The notes below the pieces were generated by a model. That model did no database searches. It was not told where the DNA came from and saw nothing but the letters and a program-made list of their open reading frames with translations. From positions 13,082,001 through 13,146,000 of the forward strand of contig OZ234494.1 of assembly GCA_965153455.1 (NCBI GenBank): a stretch of 64,000 nucleotides of DNA, given 5' to 3'. The position numbers were made by a program, and so were the translations under genes. This stretch comes from Sphagnum compactum. Lineage: Eukaryota; Bryophyta; Sphagnopsida; Sphagnales. This document shows, piece by piece, positions 58,256-64,000 of the stretch. Every line of letters starts with the position of its first letter. Positions within the stretch are counted from its first letter, which is position 1.

Positions 58256-61200
58256 ATGTATGTGAGTGCAGAAATGGCTAAGACAAAGCCCGGGAACTTC
58301 AGTCCTGGTAACAGAATTCATCTTGGTTTCAATCTTCTAATTGCTTATTGAAGTTCAATACTCTTCACAGATATTACATTCATTCATTTATATTGACTAC
58401 CATTTTGACACCAACAATTGGGTTTTGGTTCAAATCTCCATATCTCCATATCTATAATGTAAGGAACTCGATTGTTAATTGCAGGTCCTGCATACGATAC
58501 TCTTTCATCATTTGGCAAACAACTTACCTCAAACTGTGAGTCGCCTCCTGAAATCAAAATGGGAACTGGCAGTCGGTGGAAGAGAGTAATTTTAATGCAA
58601 TCCTCTTTCTCTCTTTGAAAAAAGAGCCTCCATTTTTTGAGTGCCACACATAGCAACATTTCATGTTTTTAATATTGACACAATTTGAAATCTAGAACCG
58701 AAACTTGTGGAAAGATTTTTTAAAAAAATCCATAAGAGATGAGACATTGTTTTCATATGTCCAAGCCATTTTATGAATCGTCAACTTTGTATTCTTCTAT
58801 GCATTATGTATTTTTACTTGAATTCCGCCATTGGGTACGTTCCAAAGTCTTTTTTAACATTAACTTGAGGTGTTTTTTGTGCATCTTTTTATGTGTAGAG
58901 AAAAGCTGATGCACAACCTGGACCTGGTGCTTACAACTCCGATACATCGTCTTTTGGTTACCAGGTGTGTTGCTTAGTATCAAATGTGAATTATAGGCCC
59001 ATTGTGATTCATTGAGCAAGGGTGACCAAATTACATGATTTTAATGTTTTGGAGGTTGGCTATTTTATGAGCATGTACATCCCTAGTAGTGGGTTTGGCA
59101 ATTGAAGTGTGCACGGTGTGATATAGTCTTTCGTGAAACAACACAACTAATTTTTTTTATCATTGATGTATTATAGTTATAGTGTGCCAATTACAAGAGT
59201 GTGTCAAAACATGCAAGATTTGTTGTAATTTACATTGGAATTGTAGGTTAAGGGGCTTACTTAATTTGGTGGCAAAAATCTTTTGGAATTTTCTTTTGAA
59301 TATTATTAAGCATGAAAACATGTATTCCAAAAAAAGAAAGAAAACTTTTTATCTTCACATCTTTATGATGCCATGCTTTTCAAATGAATACTCTTTCACA
59401 AATTTTTGCCATCAATTTTTGGGGATCATGAGAGTTAATTAACTTGTTTTCTTTTTCCCAAGTTGTGGTTATACCTGAAAAAATCTTTTTTTTTTTAATC
59501 TTTTCTTTTTGGGTTGAGACTAATCATTTGGATCATTCATTTTCTACACCTAAGTCCTAGTATAATTCATGGATACAAGGTGTCCTCCAAACATACTAGG
59601 AAAATTTTCCCAAGTGCTTTACAAAACAAAAGAAAGCACCAATCCATTATGGAATCAACATGAAACTCCACTAAGTTGTGAAAGGTAGTGGATTGGATCA
59701 ATATCTTCATTCAAGTTTGTCTTCATTCAATATTTCATTTGGTTTTGTTGAAATTTTGTTCAATAGGTGCAATCCGAGAAGAAGTCGCCCGAGAAATATG
59801 TATTTTCTAGAGGAACGAGGGCACAAGCCAACAAGATCTTTCTTAGTAATGATTTTAACAAGGTGCCAATTCTCGTTGAATTGCCTTGCTAGGTACTCAT
59901 GTTGAATTCTCTAGTATTTTACATGCTTTCTCAATGTTAGGGTTAACCAATTTGCTCTAATTGGGTGATTCCATTTGTTGTTTTTTGTTTGTTCAATTCC
60001 TTGTGCAATTTTTTAAAAAAAATTCCCCCAATATTTAAAGTGTAGGCTAATGGCCTTAGAGTAGCGTATTCCCAAAATAAGCAAGCGTTTATTTCAGGAA
60101 TGCGTCCCTATGAGGGCGTTACGCTATGTAAAGCAGCTGCATAATTGCCTGTACCCAACAAGTTCCATAATACATAATTCAATTTCACCTTTGCTTTCAG
60201 AGAGACCTCTTAAGGTGGAAGGAACCACCATGAAACAAAAGGCCCTAAACCCTAAACCACCGTGAAACAAAGGCCCTAAACCCTAAACCACCATGAAACA
60301 AAAGGCCCTAAACCCTAAACCACCATGAAACAAAGGTTACATTGTGCCTGAAAGTGAATCAACATGTGTTATATTTTAGGGAAGGCTTGTTTCCTTTGGG
60401 CTTTAATTGTGATTTGGGACATGGCCAATGCACTAGGTTCTTGGGCAAGGCAACAACAAGAGCTACAACCACCCCTAATCCATGTGCCCTTGAACCCATA
60501 TGAGTTGGGTCTTCAATTACACTAAAAATATATATACCAACAAAGATCATTTGTGGATGTTGAGGTTGAAAATTATGTATGTATGTATGTATGCTCTTGG
60601 GGGTTTTGAAGGCAAGATATGGTACCCAATCACCTGGTCCAATGGTTTATGGGGCAAGGACAACTTTTGGGCCTCAAGCTGCCTCCAAGAATAGAACAGC
60701 TCCTGTCATCAATTTCACCAAGGGTTTGAGAGAAAGGGTACCATACACACCTTTCAGTGCATCTATGTAAAAGAACTATATATATATTATTTTTATTTTA
60801 TTTTTTATTTTTTATTTTAAAATTTTCATTAGTAGAACAAAGGTACAAACTACAAACATGTTTGATCTTTAATAGCAAAAAGATTTTTCTATTTTTCAAC
60901 CATTTTCTCTAGTATTTGGTTTGTATGCCAAGGTGCACCTTTGGCAACAAGTGGTTAAATTTTAACCTTAGACTAACCAACTGAAATTTGTACCTCTTGT
61001 CCAATTTTGTTGCTCTATAAGTTAAACAAACAAACCTTTGTCACAATTAATTTCATTGTAATGAAAGTAATAACCTTTGGCCCTTTAATACTTTCCCCTT
61101 ACTTAGTAGCACTAGAGGGGTTTTTTTTTGGGGGGCGAATTTTCACACCATGATGACCAAAAAACTTGGAAATTTTTCATTTTAAAAGTTTAAATTCAAA

Positions 61201-62737
61201 AAAAAAAATCCATAAAATTTCAGAAAAATTCGCCAATCTTTTGAAACCACAAAATTTGGAAAAAATAATATTTTTAAAAGAAAAACCCAAAATGCTTAGT
61301 ACTTACTATTACATGGATGAAAAGGCTTCATTCAACAAGAACAAAGTGAAGAAGAGAATTTGGTTCCTTTGTTTTTTTTTCTTAGTATTTTGCACAACTC
61401 CATTTCATATTGGCCAAAAAGTTTTTGAAAGACAATTTTGTGCTTGTGGTGGAACTAGAGAAAATATGAAGATACAGCAGGACCAGGTGAGTACAAAATC
61501 AAAGGTTCAGTGGGAAAGCAACATGAATCTCATAAAATTACACTACCTTCAGTTGGCTTCACACGGTGCTCGCGCGACTTAAGGCAAAAGGTGGAATATT
61601 TCATTTGATTTTTTGAATTCTCTACACCTTCGCTTGAGGTTGGACAACAATAATATGTTATAAATTATTGAAATATAGTGCAATTTAATTTTTTTTGAAA
61701 ATGGGGGCACATTTGATTTTGAAGAAAAATAAAGCTAAACATCAATAAATAACTTTTATCACGCAATTCAAACTTCAAATTTATTTGTAGGTCTTTTTTT
61801 TCATATAAATGCTTGCCACCATTATTTATCCATTGAACCCAACTTGAAAATTATCCAATCTTTTTTATGTTCATATAACATCCCACAATTTGTATTCATA
61901 ATTTTGGCACCACATCATATTGGCCAATTGTCCAAAACTATGCACAATTTTTACTATTTAATCTAAGATTGATTAAGTCCAAAATTTGGGTACCATTCAT
62001 TGTACACAAAATTGTGTTCTACTCGTTACAAGGGATTAAAATTGTGTATGTTTAGCATTGAAAGTTTGTTTGAGTTTTTGCAAGTTCACACAAAATTCAT
62101 TCACAAATTTTAGAGACTAATCCATGCCTTGGTTTCAAAATAATATAATATAAACCAATTGAGAAAAATGAATATTTGGTTTTTTTTTGTTCTCCCCCAA
62201 ATCATGATCTAAGTATGCAAAGTGATAGATTTGGACAATTATTACCATTGAACTTACTATTGCAACATGGCAAACTACATAAGTTGAAAAACATTGGAAG
62301 ATTATGATGGGTAATTTTGGTTCAATTCACAAATAAATTAAGTTTTTATTTTATTTTATTTTATTTTATTTTCTCGCATTTTTATAGTTGCATAAGTATA
62401 AATATTGGACATTACATATCTAACAAAATTTTTATGCAGGTTTTTTTGTCAAAGGAACATGATAAGTCACACTATGGAGAAAATTCCCCGGGCCCTGCCA
62501 TATTTGGTCAAGTTTCATCCATGGTTAGTGCATCCATTTTTTAAATGTTCATCCAAGTGTCATTTTGGTATGTAATTGTGTTTTTCCACCTAAGCTAATT
62601 GTTTTATTTGCGATTATTGCCAGGGTAATCAAGCAAATTCCAAACAAATGAATCCACCTTTCATCAGGTTTACAAAAGGATTACGCTGGAATCCCCCGAT
62701 TGATGACATTCCGGGCCCGGGAGCATATGATGTGTGA
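58256..62737 (+). CDS. Sperm-tail PG-rich repeat (STPG/SHIPPO-like) protein; 5' end uncertain
   Basis: STPG proteins are microtubule-associated and sit in the axoneme or outer parts of flagella; in plants they are expected only where sperm swim. Eight exons with GT-AG junctions and matching phases: 58256-58307, 58485-58585, 58899-58964, 59767-59862, 60612-60737, 61459-61590, 62440-62523 and 62624-62737 (771 nt, 256 residues from the first ATG). PG motifs occur in series: GNFSPGPAYDTLSSFGKQ, AQPGPGAYNSDTSSFGYQ, GTQSPGPMVYGARTTFGPQ, DTAGPGEYKIKGSVGKQ, GENSPGPAIFGQVSSM and IPGPGAYDV at the C-terminus. Linkers alternate between (V/I)FLS..H.K before SPGP units and R.KY/RKA before PGPG units. The first visible exon begins at an acceptor (GTTGCAG) and its MYVSAEMAK aligns with VFLSKEHDK downstream, so at least one more upstream exon is likely. 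The gene appears intact otherwise. Confidence 0.85.
60223..60337. repeat. 31/32-bp tandem repeat with CCCTAAA motif, in STPG intron
   Basis: AACCACC[A/G]TGAAACAAAA plus GGCCCTAAACCCT repeats about 3.5 times, starting at 60223, 60255, 60286 and 60318. Each unit carries two telomere-type CCCTAAA words. It lies between the fourth and fifth STPG exons counted here. Confidence 0.93.
60577..60592. repeat. (ATGT)n microsatellite in STPG intron
   Basis: ATGTATGTATGTATGTATG lies just upstream of the exon at 60612. Confidence 0.85.
60780..60832. repeat. AT-only tract with T(3-6)A units in STPG intron
   Basis: TATATATATTATTTTTATTT and following ATTTTTTATTTTT units. Simple sequence immediately after the fifth exon's donor. 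Confidence 0.85.
62343..62373. repeat. (TTTTA)n microsatellite in STPG intron
   Basis: About six TTTTA units lie about 70 bp before the seventh exon listed for the STPG gene. Confidence 0.93.
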
Positions 62738-64000
62738 CATTGTTCAAAACACTTTATATAAATGAATTCAAAGGGCATTCTTTGCCACAATAGTTTGATA
62801 ACTTATGAAACAATATAAGTACCCCATAGCTCATAAAAGCCTAGCATGCACTAAAAACCCATTTTAATATATATCCAAAACAATCATCTTATAATGAATG
62901 CATTTGACATGTGAAGGTTATCAAATCTACCCATATTATAGAATTGGAAATGGAAACCTAATCAAGTCCAATTTTTTAGCCCATGATGCCCCAATTATGC
63001 CAAGTTTTGGTTTCACCTCTACATATTTCACCAAAGAATCCTTACGATGATGCTATGTCCAATTTTTGTGATATAGCAAATTTGAAATCATGTCAAATTG
63101 ATTCTTTTCACGTCGTTTATCAATATGTGATATACTATCTAAAAGCTTCCAAAAGTTGAGTGTGATTTTAAACATTTGTTGAATATTTAAGCTTGACATT
63201 CAACCATTTGAATGTCATCAACTAGGTATATAGTAAGGTCCAATTAGAGGTAGTTTTTGACTAACAAAACAATTGAAACAAACCAATTTGCAAAACAATT
63301 GAAACAAACCAATTTACAAAACAATTGTCAATTTCATCCATTTCACTTACCTGATCATTCACCCAACAATATATGCATTAAGTCACAATACAAAATAGAG
63401 ATGATAACAAGAAGATGACTTTGAATGACCTCAACATCACAAAAAGTTGAAACAAACCAACTCCCGTACTCACATTATGCAATCTAATGCATTTTCCATG
63501 TTCCAAATTAAGCTCGAGAAATTTTATCAATGTGATTTTCAAATGAAGACTTGATTTTTCATGTGATGTGTTCATAAATGGTGCAAAAAAATGGGGGCTT
63601 ATCACTAGATCATGTTCAATTAGTGTGTGCAATTTACTATGTGTCATGTTGTGTTATGATATCTTTCAAAAACGTAAAACAAAGAAAACATTCGAAATGG
63701 TGGGGAATGTTTCCATTTTTTGTTGTTAGGATGTGTTGCATGGGCAACCACATGTTGGGGGGTATCAGAGTTTACATGTATGTGTCATGGTTTTCCCAAC
63801 ATCTAATTTGGTCTTTTTAACAATTTGTGGGTTCAATTAACATGGGAAAGTTGCATGTCAACAACTATTGGGATGTTCGTATGTTGGTAGGGATGTCCCA
63901 TCAACCTCTTTGCCACCAAGTCATGCTTTGGTGACTTACCATGGGAAAGTTGCATGTCAACTAGCGGGATGTCATGTTGATATCCCTATGTATCACTTAT
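62738..64000. other. 3' flank of the STPG gene and intergenic DNA
   Basis: Probable 3' untranslated region first, then AT-rich sequence. A GGGAAAGTTGCATGTCAAC phrase repeats at 63844 and 63942 within similar ATGTTCGTATG/GGGATGTC context, so a diverged tandem repeat may begin at the window's end. Confidence 0.45.
63265..63327. repeat. 26-bp tandem repeat, 2.4 copies
   Basis: CAAAACAATTG starts at 63265, 63291 and 63317, with GAAACAAACCAATTT[G/A] between. Confidence 0.93.

Overview
This is nuclear DNA from a land plant. The genes are split by GT-AG introns, telomere-type CCCTAAA/TTTAGGG motifs are scattered through the window, and most of the sequence is AT-rich and gene-poor. One gene encodes a sperm-tail PG-rich (STPG/SHIPPO) protein. 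In plants this family goes with flagellated sperm, so a spore-bearing lineage (fern, lycophyte or bryophyte) is more likely than a flowering plant. The low gene density, about five genes in 64 kb, fits a large genome such as a fern's, but I cannot name the species.

Layout. 1-10 kb is AT-rich intergenic DNA with small tandem duplications and one 29-bp-arm foldback. 10-18 kb is less AT-rich, rich in GCTAGC palindromes, and has no gene I can support. At 18.06-19.42 kb is a heavy-metal-associated (HMA) domain protein with a long Lys/Glu/Ala/Pro repeat tail. At 20.29-25.08 kb is a large inverted duplication: two nearly identical, divergently transcribed SmD1 spliceosome genes in about 1.45-kb arms around a roughly 1.9-kb unique spacer. 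A tRNA-Lys(CUU) gene lies at 26.3 kb. A 417-bp GC-rich insertion bounded by 26-bp direct repeats (26.8-27.25 kb) and a seven-copy 66-bp minisatellite (27.55-28.01 kb) follow. At 28.93-32.47 kb, on the minus strand, is a complete eight-exon plastid omega-3 fatty-acid desaturase (FAD7/FAD8 type). From 33 to 56 kb there are only decayed elements: a tRNA-like SINE candidate, a GC-rich hairpin-bearing block (40.6-41.55 kb), a LINE reverse-transcriptase C-terminal remnant (44.2 kb), and a minus-strand cluster of broken gene fragments (49.9-51.5 kb) that includes a membrane-anchored ubiquitin-fold (MUB) pseudogene. From about 56.5 (or 58.26) to 62.74 kb, on the plus strand, lies the STPG gene.

The genes do not form a pathway. 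They are independent housekeeping (SmD1, tRNA-Lys), membrane-lipid (desaturase), metal-binding or stress-type (HMA) and male-gamete (STPG) functions. The clearest unusual structure is the SmD1 inverted pair. Identity there is highest in the introns near the 5' halves of the genes and lower in the 3' flanks, a pattern that suggests recent gene conversion between the arms.
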